Positions 1 to 7,990 of a DNA stretch of 12,544 nucleotides are shown in pieces. The position numbers were made by a program, and so were the translations under genes. The stretch's first letter is position 1, and every line of letters starts with the position of its first letter. Source of the DNA: an uncultured Flammeovirgaceae bacterium. Lineage in GTDB: Bacteria > Bacteroidota > Bacteroidia > Cytophagales > Cyclobacteriaceae. The notes under the pieces were generated by a model. The model saw only the letters and a program-made list of their open reading frames with translations, ran no database searches and was not told the DNA's origin. The stretch spans positions 1-12,544 of the forward strand of contig CAMPJM010000063.1 of NCBI GenBank assembly GCA_946886805.1, written 5' to 3'.

Positions 1-142
1 GGATTAACTGATCTAGCCACGCATTAGCTGTAATTTGAGTGGCTAAATTTTCTTTCCTAGTCTGATTAGTACGCAGTTTTGTGGTTCTGGTTATACAACA
101 AATAAAAAAAATGGTTCTTTGGCAAAATTGGTTCTAAAGCAA

Positions 143-172
143 AAAGTCCCATGATTTAATTCGTGGGACTTT
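143..172 (-). terminator. Rho-independent terminator of tig
   Basis: An inverted repeat (AAAGTCCCA at 143-151 against TGGGACTTT at 164-172) can extend inward through a T-G wobble to 12 pairs with a 6-nt loop. Read on the minus strand it is followed by a run of five T (complement of 141-145). It begins 5 nt after the tig stop codon, so it most likely ends the tRNA-Leu/tig transcript. Confidence 0.85.
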
Positions 173-177
173 AAATA

Positions 178-1509
178 TTAGTTGGTAACTATTTTTTTAA
201 ACTCTTCAACATCAACCTGTTTTTCCTCAACGGTGATTTTCTCCTTAATAGCATTAAATACCTTTTCAGCTTTAACCTGATTGAAAATTCTCATATAATT
301 TTCGCCTTTTTCGCTTTGCAAGTAGTTTTGGACGAATACATCCAAGTTGTCGTCAAACTGACCCAATAGACCTGAGGATGCCAGCTGTTCTTTTATTAAT
401 TCTTTAGCTTTTAATTCAATATCAGCGTTCTCCACTTTTATTTCATGGTCTTCACTTATCTTGTTTGTGATCAAGGTCCATTTTATATCTTTGGAATAAG
501 CATCATATTCGTTTTTGATATCTTCTTCAGTGATTTTGCCTTCATTAGAAGCTAACAACCACTTTTTTAAGAAATCATTTGGAAGGTCAACTTTGGTGTC
601 GGTAATAATTGCTTCCTGAATTGAGTTGTTCAAATAAGCATCCGTTTCTCTTTCGTAGTTTTGAGAAATTGTCTCTTTTACCTTATTTTTAAATTCTTCT
701 TCAGATTTAACTACATCTTTACCGAAAATTTTATCGAAGAATTCCTGATCCAGATCTGCAGATTCCTGTCTGTTTACATTTAGAACGTCAAATTCGAAAT
801 CACCTTTAAGTTCTTTGGCTCGTTCAGAATCAATATTTAGCACGCTTGCTATAGTTTCAGCATTTTTAAAAGCCTCATTGATATCAAATGCGATTTTATC
901 ACCTTTTGATACACCAATAAATTTTCTTGATTCTTTTTCTTCTATCTTATCGAAGGGGATAGAAAGTTTATCCTCAAAGTCGCCTTCTGATGCTTTTAAC
1001 TCACCATATAAAAAGTCCCCTTTTTCGCTTTTCTCAGGATTGGTCATTTTTCCATATTGCTTTTGCAAATTTTCAAGTGTTTCGGCAATAGAATCATCAT
1101 CCACTTTAATTTGATATTTGGTTACTTTTTTACCTTCCAAATTATATTGGAAGTCATCAATCAAACCAAGTTCAAATTCAAAACTAAAATCCTTTTGATT
1201 ATCCCAATCAATTTTATCAGCATCTTCAGTTTTTGGAAGTGGTTCACCTAATATCTTAATGTTGTTATCTTTGATATAATCCTGAACAGAATGGGACAAG
1301 ATATGATTTATCTCTTCTATTAATATGGATTTACCATACATTTTATTGATCAATGCAGGTGGAACTTTACCAGGTCTAAACCCCTTTATCTGAGCTTTCT
1401 TTCCGTAATCCTTCAGTTTTTCCTGTACTTTCGGTTGGTAATCAGCCTCAGTTAATGTAATTTTAATTGAAGCTTCGGTAGGATTCTTTTTTTCTAGTGT
1501 AATGTCCAA
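178..1509 (-). CDS. tig: Trigger factor, ribosome-associated chaperone
   Basis: Trigger factor binds the ribosome near the exit tunnel and shields nascent chains. The 443-residue length fits the family (E. coli about 432). The ribosome-docking signature GFRPGKVPP is at residues 43-51 within the N-terminal domain. The central region (roughly 160-255) aligns with the PPIase domain only by its edges, such as the ELKGDFEFDVLNV strand and the following acidic linker. The usual FKBP active-site segment is not recognisable, so prolyl isomerase activity is doubtful. The C-terminal part is long, helical and charged, as expected for the chaperone arms. Translation appears to start at TTG (1507-1509): the N-terminus MDITLEKKN fits the family as I recall it in Bacteroidota, and no in-frame ATG lies between this TTG and the upstream stop. 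It sits 94 nt downstream of tRNA-Leu on the same strand, without a convincing terminator between them, and ends at a strong terminator. Confidence 0.95.
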   Translation of the reverse strand: MDITLEKKNPTEASIKITLTEADYQPKVQEKLKDYGKKAQIKGFRPGKVPPALINKMYGKSILIEEINHILSHSVQDYIKDNNIKILGEPLPKTEDADKIDWDNQKDFSFEFELGLIDDFQYNLEGKKVTKYQIKVDDDSIAETLENLQKQYGKMTNPEKSEKGDFLYGELKASEGDFEDKLSIPFDKIEEKESRKFIGVSKGDKIAFDINEAFKNAETIASVLNIDSERAKELKGDFEFDVLNVNRQESADLDQEFFDKIFGKDVVKSEEEFKNKVKETISQNYERETDAYLNNSIQEAIITDTKVDLPNDFLKKWLLASNEGKITEEDIKNEYDAYSKDIKWTLITNKISEDHEIKVENADIELKAKELIKEQLASSGLLGQFDDNLDVFVQNYLQSEKGENYMRIFNQVKAEKVFNAIKEKITVEEKQVDVEEFKKIVTN

Positions 1510-1603
1510 CTTTAGAAAATTTAAAAATGATGAACTTTGTTAAATTAAAAACCCCCAATCTGTTCCCGATGTTGTTGTCGGTACGTGACTGAGGGTGTAT
1601 GGG

Positions 1604-1685
1604 TGCGGATGGAGGGAGTCGAACCCACACGCCGCGAGGCGCTAGATCCTAAGTCTAGTGCGTCTACCAATTTCGCCACATCCGC
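1604..1685 (-). tRNA. tRNA-Leu (anticodon UAG)
   Basis: An 82-nt cloverleaf reads on the minus strand. The acceptor stem is GCGGATG with CATCCGC plus discriminator A. The D-arm contains AAATTGGTAGACGC. The anticodon stem CTAGA/TCTAG has loop CTTAGGA, placing anticodon TAG at 1649-1651. A long class II variable arm (CGCC/GGCG with a 4-nt loop) is typical of leucine tRNAs, and the T-loop is TTCGACT. CCA is not encoded. The T stem (GTGGG/CCCTC) contains one T-T mismatch. It decodes CUA and, by wobble, other CUN codons. It probably shares a transcript with tig, because a strong promoter lies about 90 nt upstream. Confidence 0.96.
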
Positions 1686-1772
1686 TTTACAATTTGAATG
1701 AACTAGTTAAGATATGACTTGCTCTATCAGAGAAAAACTATCGAAGTAGTAACATTGCTTAAAATTGAAGTG

Positions 1773-1803
1773 CAAATGTAGAATATAATTCTAAAAAGGA
1801 CAA
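1773..1803 (-). promoter_or_regulatory. Bacteroidota-type promoter for tRNA-Leu/tig
   Basis: On the minus strand, TTG (complement of 1801-1803) is followed after exactly 20 nt by TACATTTG (complement of 1773-1780). This matches the Bacteroidota primary sigma consensus TTG-N19-21-TAnnTTTG in full. Transcription would start near 1766, about 80 nt before the mature tRNA 5' end. Confidence 0.75.
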
Positions 1804-2082
1804 TTAATTTGAATGATTTTTTTTAATATTTATTTCCAGGTATTTCTTCACCAAATCTATAATATTAATGTACCTTCATTATTGAAAAATAGGACTACCA
1901 AGCGGAATTACTATGGTTATAGATATTGTTTTATATTCCATTTAGTGCAATATTTATGAGATTGTGTTATTACCTAATTAAGGAGTGGATTCTAATAATC
2001 CTTTTCCGCGCAACAATTAAGTTAACTGAGAGATTTAATTAAGAGTTATACATGATTGTTTATCAAATATAGATTCATCGTT

Positions 2083-2115
2083 TTGTATTGTAGTGTCGTG
2101 TTTTTACTATTTTTA
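2083..2115 (+). promoter_or_regulatory. Candidate promoter for rsh
   Basis: TATTTTTA (2108-2115) matches 7 of 8 positions of TAnnTTTG. A TTG lies 22 nt upstream (2083-2085), slightly wider than usual. The implied start near 2122 would give a short leader. The area is AT-rich, so a chance match is quite possible. Confidence 0.3.
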
Positions 2116-2144
2116 AAAAAGACTTATGTTGTTTGCTTATATAT

Positions 2145-4370
2145 ATGGTGGCTATTGATTTAGAAGCAGAAAGAAAGGAAATACTTAGAAGATATAGGAA
2201 ATTACTGAGACATGCTAAACCATTTCTTAAGGATGGCGATGCTAAATTAATTAAGAAGGCCTTTAGTACCTCGTTGGAAGCGCATAAGGAAATGCGCCGG
2301 AAATCCGGGGAACCCTATATTTTTCATCCTTTGGCTGTAGCTCAGATTGCTATTGATGAAATAGGATTAGGCACTACTTCAATTGTTTCTGCTTTACTAC
2401 ATGATGTGGTAGAGGACACAGAAATGGAAATCGAAGATATCCATCGCGATTTTGGACCAAAGGTGGCTCAAATAATTGATGGCCTTACAAAAATATCGGG
2501 TGTTTTTGAACATGGAAGCTCCCAACAAGCAGAAAATTTCCGGAAAATGCTTTTAACCCTTTCAGAAGATGTTAGGGTTATATTGATAAAGCTTGCTGAC
2601 AGGCTGCATAATATGAGGACATTGGATAGCATGCCTCAAAATAAGCAGCTAAAAATTGCCTCCGAAACTATTTATCTGTATGCCCCATTAGCGCACAGGC
2701 TCGGGCTTTATGCAATTAAATCAGAACTTGAAGATTTATATTTAAAATTTACTGAATCACAGAGATACAGGGAAATCGCCGCCAAAATAAGTGCTACCCG
2801 GGCTGCAAGGTCCAAATTTATAAAGAATTTTGTAAGCCCTATAGAAGCAGAACTGGCACGGCAGGGATTTAAATTTGTGATTAAAGGGAGGCCCAAGTCC
2901 ATCTATTCAATCTACAGTAAAATGAAAAAGCAAGATATACCATTTGAAGAGGTATATGATTTGTTTGCTATTAGAATCATCCTTGATACAAGCCTGGAAA
3001 GTGAAAAAGCAGATTGCTGGCAGGTTTACTCCTTGGTTACTGATTTTTATAAGCCAAATCCCGACAGGCTCAGGGATTGGATCAGCACTCCAAAAGCCAA
3101 TGGCTACGAATCATTGCATACAACCGTAATGAGCAGGTCGGGCCAATGGGTCGAGGTTCAGATACGGACTCTGAGGATGAATGAAATCGCAGAAAAAGGT
3201 TATGCTGCCCATTGGAAGTACAAAGATAAAATTATAGGAAATCCGCAAGGTTCCGGTCTTGAACAATGGATAGGCAGGGTAAGGGACATGTTAGAGCAAA
3301 ACGATTCTACCGCTATTGAGTTTGTTGACGATTTTCGCTCCAATCTCTTCAATGAAGAAGTATTCGTTTTTACGCCCAAGGGTGAATTGAAAACGCTGCC
3401 TCATGGTGCTACTGCCCTTGATTTTGCTTTTGAAATACATACGGAAATTGGCGCATCCTGTTTAGGGGCAAAAGTGAACCAGCGATTGGTCCCTTTAAAT
3501 TATATCTTGAATAATGGCGATCAGGTTGAAATTTTAACGTCCAGAAAACAAAAGCCAAGTGAAGACTGGCTCCGTTTTGTTGTTAGTTCAAAAGCTAAGT
3601 CTAAAATAAAGGAAGTTCTCAAGGAAGAAAAGAAAGAAGCTGCTACTGAGGGACGGGAAATTGTGGAACGAAAGCTCAAGCAAATGAAGCTCCATCTGAA
3701 TAATGAAACAATTAATCAGTTGAGAGCTTTTTTTGATGCCAAAACACCTTTGGAATTTTTTTACAAGGTTGGAAAGGGAATAATTGATGCAAAGGATATA
3801 AAGAAATTTAAAGTAGTAAGGTCCAATGTAGAGGGAACCCGCAAGGAATTTATTTCTGATGCCAAATCCTTTGAAAAGGAAATGTCAAAGGTGTCTGGAA
3901 ATGACCGGGACATGCTTCTGATTGGGGAAGATATGGATGTAATTGAGTATAAACTGGCTAAATGCTGTAATCCAATTCCGGGTGATGAGGTTTTTGGATT
4001 TGTTACGGTAAATGAAGGAATAAAAATCCATCGGAACTCCTGTCCCAATGCCATAGAATTATTGTCTAATTATGGCTACAGAGTAGTAAAGGCAAAATGG
4101 ACTTCTCAGCACGAACTGGCATTTCTCGCAGGTTTAAAGATTATTGGTACTGATAGAGTGGGCTTGATAAATGATATTACCAAAATTATATCCAATGAGC
4201 TAAAAGTAAACATGCGATCAATCACCATTGATACTGATAATGGCATATTTGAGGGCAATATTATGTTGTATGTGAACAATACGAAACACCTCGACATATT
4301 AATACATAAACTGGAAAAGGTGAATGGCGTGGTAAAAGTTAACAGGTACGACTCAGAAACAGTGTCATAA
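2145..4370 (+). CDS. Bifunctional (p)ppGpp synthetase/hydrolase (RelA/SpoT homologue)
   Basis: This long RSH enzyme makes (p)ppGpp from GTP/GDP and ATP and hydrolyses it, setting the stringent response. Counting from ATG 2145 it has 741 residues. The HD hydrolase domain (about 30-190) keeps HP at 61-62, HD at 86-87 and ED at 90-91, so hydrolysis looks intact. The synthetase domain (about 235-360) has GRPKSIYSIY from 248, NGYESLHT from 319 and EVQIRT at 337-342. The charged RLRD at 308-311 resembles the RxKD form of bifunctional enzymes rather than the EFDD of RelA. TGS follows at about 405-468. A conserved cysteine region (CC at 607-608, H629, C633) precedes a C-terminal ACT domain (about 659-737). 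An in-frame TTG at 2133 would add four residues; ATG 2145 is the better start. No other rsh gene is visible here, so naming it rel or spoT would be arbitrary. Confidence 0.96.
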   Translation: MVAIDLEAERKEILRRYRKLLRHAKPFLKDGDAKLIKKAFSTSLEAHKEMRRKSGEPYIFHPLAVAQIAIDEIGLGTTSIVSALLHDVVEDTEMEIEDIHRDFGPKVAQIIDGLTKISGVFEHGSSQQAENFRKMLLTLSEDVRVILIKLADRLHNMRTLDSMPQNKQLKIASETIYLYAPLAHRLGLYAIKSELEDLYLKFTESQRYREIAAKISATRAARSKFIKNFVSPIEAELARQGFKFVIKGRPKSIYSIYSKMKKQDIPFEEVYDLFAIRIILDTSLESEKADCWQVYSLVTDFYKPNPDRLRDWISTPKANGYESLHTTVMSRSGQWVEVQIRTLRMNEIAEKGYAAHWKYKDKIIGNPQGSGLEQWIGRVRDMLEQNDSTAIEFVDDFRSNLFNEEVFVFTPKGELKTLPHGATALDFAFEIHTEIGASCLGAKVNQRLVPLNYILNNGDQVEILTSRKQKPSEDWLRFVVSSKAKSKIKEVLKEEKKEAATEGREIVERKLKQMKLHLNNETINQLRAFFDAKTPLEFFYKVGKGIIDAKDIKKFKVVRSNVEGTRKEFISDAKSFEKEMSKVSGNDRDMLLIGEDMDVIEYKLAKCCNPIPGDEVFGFVTVNEGIKIHRNSCPNAIELLSNYGYRVVKAKWTSQHELAFLAGLKIIGTDRVGLINDITKIISNELKVNMRSITIDTDNGIFEGNIMLYVNNTKHLDILIHKLEKVNGVVKVNRYDSETVS

Positions 4371-4373
4371 TAT

Positions 4374-4496
4374 GTTTAAAGTCCAAAGTTTAAAGTTTAA
4401 AGTTCACAGTTTAAAGTTAGAGGGTTAAAAAAAGTTGGAAGATGGAAGTGGGAAGTTCAAGGTTTAAAGTTGGAAGTTTAAGGTGCGAGCTTAAAG
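4374..4496. repeat. Phased degenerate 7-bp repeat (GTTTAAA/GTTGGAA)
   Basis: Starting 4 bp after the rsh stop, about 17 heptamers follow each other in strict 7-bp phase: GTTTAAA at 4374, 4388, 4395, 4409 and 4462; GTTGGAA at 4434 and 4469; and variants such as GTCCAAA, GTTCACA, GTGGGAA and GTTCAAG. Phase slips only once, by 4 nt, in the A-run at 4427-4433. A 7-bp unit cannot be coding. Similar heptad tracts are, to my recollection, common between genes in Bacteroidota; their role is unknown. Confidence 0.85.
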
Positions 4497-4505
4497 ATGA
4501 ACGCT

Positions 4506-4552
4506 CTTTCGGATTGTAATCCGGAAGCTTTAAACGAGGATTTATAATCCTC
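4506..4552. repeat. REP-like pair of palindromes
   Basis: Two imperfect palindromes lie 8 nt apart. The first (4506-4527) pairs CTTTCGGATT with AATCCGGAAG around GT, including one G-T wobble. The second (4536-4552) pairs GAGGATT with AATCCTC around TAT. Both share the core GGATT/AATCC. Paired short palindromes with related cores are typical of REP elements mobilised by RAYT transposases, and this pair resembles ones I recall from Bacteroidota. No RAYT gene is in the window. Neither palindrome has a following T-run convincing enough for a terminator. Confidence 0.6.
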
Positions 4553-4731
4553 TTTATCTACGTTAAAACAAGAAACGATCGTATAAAAATCTATAAAAGA
4601 ATTTATACTAACATCGCAAGAACTAATATTCAATGCTGATTTTTGTTTTGAAAATTTTTAATCCGAGTTCGACTATTAAAATGGATCGTCACAACAGAGT
4701 TTTTTCTAATAGAACCGTAAAATATAAAAAA
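4553..4731. other. Unassigned AT-rich spacer upstream of fur
   Basis: Between the palindrome pair and the fur promoter I see only AT-rich sequence, with no open frame of coding character, no clear hairpin and no further repeat units. Confidence 0.5.
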
Positions 4732-4763
4732 TTGCACATGTAAAGAGTATTGTACTATCTTTG
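4732..4763 (+). promoter_or_regulatory. Bacteroidota-type promoter of fur
   Basis: TTG (4732-4734) is followed after 21 nt by TATCTTTG (4756-4763), a full match to TTG-N19-21-TAnnTTTG. Transcription would begin near 4770. This rules out the in-frame TTG at 4761 as a start codon and supports ATG 4800. I see no obvious Fur-box palindrome overlapping it. Confidence 0.75.
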
Positions 4764-4799
4764 CATCTTTGTCATTTCGAAAATGGAGCGTTGGTATTT

Positions 4800-5297
4800 A
4801 TGGCACTAAATGAAGTAACATTCGTAGAGGTAAAAAAAATTTTTACCGCATATCTCGAAAACAAGGGTTTGAGAAAAACTCCTGAAAGATTTGCTATTCT
4901 TGAGGAGATTTATAGCAGGGCAGGTCATTTTGATGTAGAATCTCTTTATATAAGTATGAAGAATAAAAACTACAGGGTGAGCCGTGCAACTGTCTATAAT
5001 ACTTTGGACCTGTTGGTAGAGTGTGATTTAGTAAGCAAACACCAATTTGGGAAAAACCTGGCACAATATGAAAAATCGTATGGGTACAGGCAGCACGACC
5101 ATTTAATATGTACGGAATGTCATAAAGTTGTAGAGTTTTGTGATCCAAGAATTCATAACATACAAACTATGGTTGGTGAATTGCTAAACTTCAAGATTTT
5201 GCATCACTCGTTAAACTTATATGGGGTTTGTGGAGATTGTCAGGCACGGTTAAATGCTGAAATGGTTTATAACAATCCTGCAAGCAAAACCAGATAA
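4800..5297 (+). CDS. Fur-family metal-responsive transcriptional regulator
   Basis: This is a dimeric winged-helix repressor that senses metal or peroxide (Fur/Zur/PerR superfamily). From ATG 4800 it has 165 residues. The recognition-helix region [14 protein letters not shown] is at 59-72. The dimerisation domain carries the HDH motif (99-101), E112 and H135-H136, plus H43 in the N-domain, all positioned like Fur metal ligands. Two CxxC pairs (C104/C107 and C144/C147) form the structural zinc site. One ligand position occupied by His in E. coli Fur is Q98 here, so I would not decide between Fur, Zur and PerR. It heads a same-strand run with STAS and purA, 48 nt before the STAS gene, and a strong promoter sits just upstream. 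Confidence 0.93.
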   Translation: MALNEVTFVEVKKIFTAYLENKGLRKTPERFAILEEIYSRAGHFDVESLYISMKNKNYRVSRATVYNTLDLLVECDLVSKHQFGKNLAQYEKSYGYRQHDHLICTECHKVVEFCDPRIHNIQTMVGELLNFKILHHSLNLYGVCGDCQARLNAEMVYNNPASKTR

Positions 5298-5345
5298 TGC
5301 CTGCTCTGGATTGAGTATATGATTTTAAAAGACCAATAAAAATAA

Positions 5346-5690
5346 ATGAATTTTATAGAAGATGTATCAGGAAACGTTTTGTTGCTGTTCTTAGAAGGTG
5401 ATCTAATAGGAGGGGAAGACACAAAAAGTATTTTTGAAACAGTTCAAAATCATATAGAAAAAGGTATTATCAGATGCGTGATTGATATTTCAAATGTCAG
5501 GTTTATCAATAGTAGTGGAATAGGGGTATTAATTACTATTCTTACCAAATTTCGTAACAAAGAAGGAGAGCTTGTGCTGATAAATCCTTCGGAACAGGTC
5601 AAAAAATTGCTTATCATTACTAAATTGAATGCGATTTTCAGTGTTTTAATAAACAGAGAAGAAGCTATTCTGAAGCTCTCCACAATTTAA
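5346..5690 (+). CDS. Single-domain STAS protein, anti-sigma-factor antagonist type
   Basis: STAS proteins of the SpoIIAA/RsbV kind free a sigma factor or other partner by binding an anti-sigma kinase, controlled by phosphorylation of a conserved serine. This 114-residue protein is a bare STAS domain: strand VLLLFLEGDLIG (11-22), strand CVIDISNVRFI (44-54), then the phosphosite loop NSSGIGVLI (55-63), and strand ELVLINP (75-81). The family signature is DSSGxG. Here the aspartate is N55, while both serines (S56 and S57) and G58 are kept. No partner kinase or phosphatase lies nearby. It is 48 nt after fur and 63 nt before purA on the same strand, so co-transcription is plausible. Confidence 0.9.
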   Translation: MNFIEDVSGNVLLLFLEGDLIGGEDTKSIFETVQNHIEKGIIRCVIDISNVRFINSSGIGVLITILTKFRNKEGELVLINPSEQVKKLLIITKLNAIFSVLINREEAILKLSTI

Positions 5691-7037
<1,347 letters not shown>

Positions 7038-7069
7038 CCTGTCGAAGGAAGGTGATAAATAGAAAATTT

Positions 7070-7169
7070 GGGCACATCCCGCCGAAAAAGGCGGGTCGGG
7101 CTATCCGTTCCAACTCCGCGCCCTCACTAAACCTTCCCTTGGCGGGGTTTCCTCTGCTATCCCTTGTGC
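7070..7169. repeat. GC-rich multi-hairpin intergenic element
   Basis: This block is GC-rich in an otherwise AT-rich gap. The ends can pair (GCACA at 7072-7076 with TGTGC at 7165-7169). Inside lies a perfect hairpin, CCCGCC/GGCGGG (7078-7083 with 7090-7095, loop GAAAAA), then GGGCTATCCG, a variable part with AAACC/GGTTT (7129-7133 with 7146-7150), and a second GCTATCC (7156-7162; the first is at 7100-7106). The outline resembles a dispersed Bacteroidota repeat I recall with ends GGGCGTT and AACGC around the same CTATCC boxes. If so, the end-stem bases have co-varied here. It might belong to a known RNA motif such as Flavo-1, which I cannot confirm. No T-run follows, so it is a poor purA terminator. 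Confidence 0.6.
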
Positions 7170-7339
7170 AGGGTCGCGCATTATTTCTGGGGCGAAACCA
7201 ATTTTCAAAGAGCGAAGCGGAACCTTCTGCTGTAGTTTTGAGGGATACTGGAATGTGTTTATGAACTCTTTTTTAGTTGTCTAAGCCACATTAAAATGTA
7301 ACAAGGTAATATAGATTTTCAAAACAACAACGCTATCAT
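7170..7339. other. Spacer beyond the purA-distal element
   Basis: GAGGGATA at 7240-7247 is the reverse complement of a TATCCC-type box and may mark a second, inverted and degraded copy of the preceding element. The rest is AT-rich. The open frame at 7052-7264 that crosses this area and the repeat has no coding character. Confidence 0.4.
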
Positions 7340-7735
7340 TTATATTCCTCTTTTTAGTAGGAGTGAACCGGCAAAAACTACTGGTAGTAGGCAAATCGGC
7401 AAGATTATCACCATGCCACCATCACCCATATAAGGATTTCCATACTTTCCCCACAGATACATCATTAGGAAATAAGCCCCGAAAAAGCCGATAGAAGCAA
7501 GCAGTCAATGTAATAAATAAACCCAGTAAAACCCCATAGAAAGGGAAATAATCATACTCGCAGGCATCCATGCAAAACTAAGATAGATGCCGGAACTGAT
7601 TAATTTGCCTTCAGGGAATTGGTATTGGTAAAAGAGAGCGAGACTGATTAAGATAATAGTAGCAATTGCAAATTGCACGTAAGCCGAAAATGTTGGGTCT
7701 TTTAGTAATACCAAAGCCAGATCTAACAATCTCAT
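7340..7735 (-). pseudogene. Small four-helix membrane protein interrupted by in-frame TGA
   Basis: From ATG 7735 the frame encodes 76 residues, meets TGA (7505-7507), then continues in the same frame for 54 more codons to TAA (7340-7342). Both parts read as membrane protein. Hydrophobic segments lie before the stop (QFAIATIILISLALFY, then IYLSFAWMPASMIISLSM) and after it (LLASIGFFGAYFLMMYLW, then MVIILPICLLPVVFAGSLLL), ending in the basic tail KRGI. An intact product would have about 131 residues and four transmembrane helices. The TGA could come from a TGG or CGA codon. Other genes here end with TGA, so it is a genuine stop, and the gene is probably a recent pseudogene. A GTG at 7738 is an alternative start. 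The conserved minus-strand promoter at 7837-7844 lies about 100 bp upstream. I do not recognise the family. Confidence 0.7.
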
Positions 7736-7836
7736 CACGTTTATATTAAATTCTTATTCTTATCCATTAATGAGCAGTGTGGAAAACGTTGGGCCAAACA
7801 CAGGCTGCATAATGAGTGTATGTTTACGAGCATAAA

Positions 7837-7938
7837 CAAAGATAGAATTACGAAATGCTTCATAAATCACCAAAAAGCAGTAAAATGAAAGATCATTAAT
7901 AATAGTGATGTGTAGACGAATGTTTTTTTAGAAATTTG
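7837..7938. promoter_or_regulatory. Symmetric divergent promoter module, copy 1
   Basis: Two outward-facing promoters share a centre. On the minus strand GTGATTTAT (complement of 7862-7870), 17 nt, then TATCTTTG (complement of 7837-7844). On the plus strand GTGATGTGT (7905-7913), 17 nt, then GAAATTTG (7931-7938). The -7 boxes fit TAnnTTTG (minus 8/8, plus 7/8). The 34-nt centre (7871-7904) differs at only four positions from the copy at 11267-11368, and all spacings are identical. It sits between the interrupted membrane gene and the plus-strand gene at 7991. The inverted GTGATTTAT boxes could be -33 elements or a regulator's binding sites. Confidence 0.7.
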
Positions 7939-7990
7939 ATGCAATAGGATTTGTAGAAGCAATAAGAAGAAACCTGTTTAAACTACATCC

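Larger units (their letters stand above)
1686..2144. other. Intergenic region between tRNA-Leu and rsh
   Basis: This AT-rich, divergently read gap of about 460 bp holds the minus-strand tRNA/tig promoter and a weak candidate plus-strand promoter for rsh. A small inverted repeat (GGATT at 1987-1991 with AATCC at 1997-2001) is followed by four T, but there is no gene it would obviously terminate. I see no open frame with coding character and no recognisable RNA. Confidence 0.6.

Noticed and set aside
14..45. Inverted repeat TAGCCAC/GTGGCTA followed by TTTT
   Set aside because: The stem is only 7 bp with an 18-nt loop and no visible upstream gene, so it is too weak to call a terminator.
1..142. 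Minus-strand open frame at the left edge (including the codons for ITANAWLDQLI)
   Set aside because: It runs about 45 codons to the window edge but has no ATG, GTG or TTG start after the upstream TAG, and its translation matches nothing I know. It could be a gene remnant.
2133..2144. TTG start adding four residues to the rsh product
   Set aside because: ATG 2145 gives a normal N-terminus, and nothing supports the earlier TTG.
4374..4552. CRISPR array
   Set aside because: Repeat units are 7 bp and contiguous, without uniform spacers, and no cas genes are present.
4761..4799. TTG start adding 13 residues to the Fur protein
   Set aside because: It lies inside the -7 box of the promoter, so it would not be transcribed from it.
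7052..7264. A 70-codon plus-strand open frame after purA
   Set aside because: It crosses the GC-rich repeat, and its translation has no recognisable protein character.
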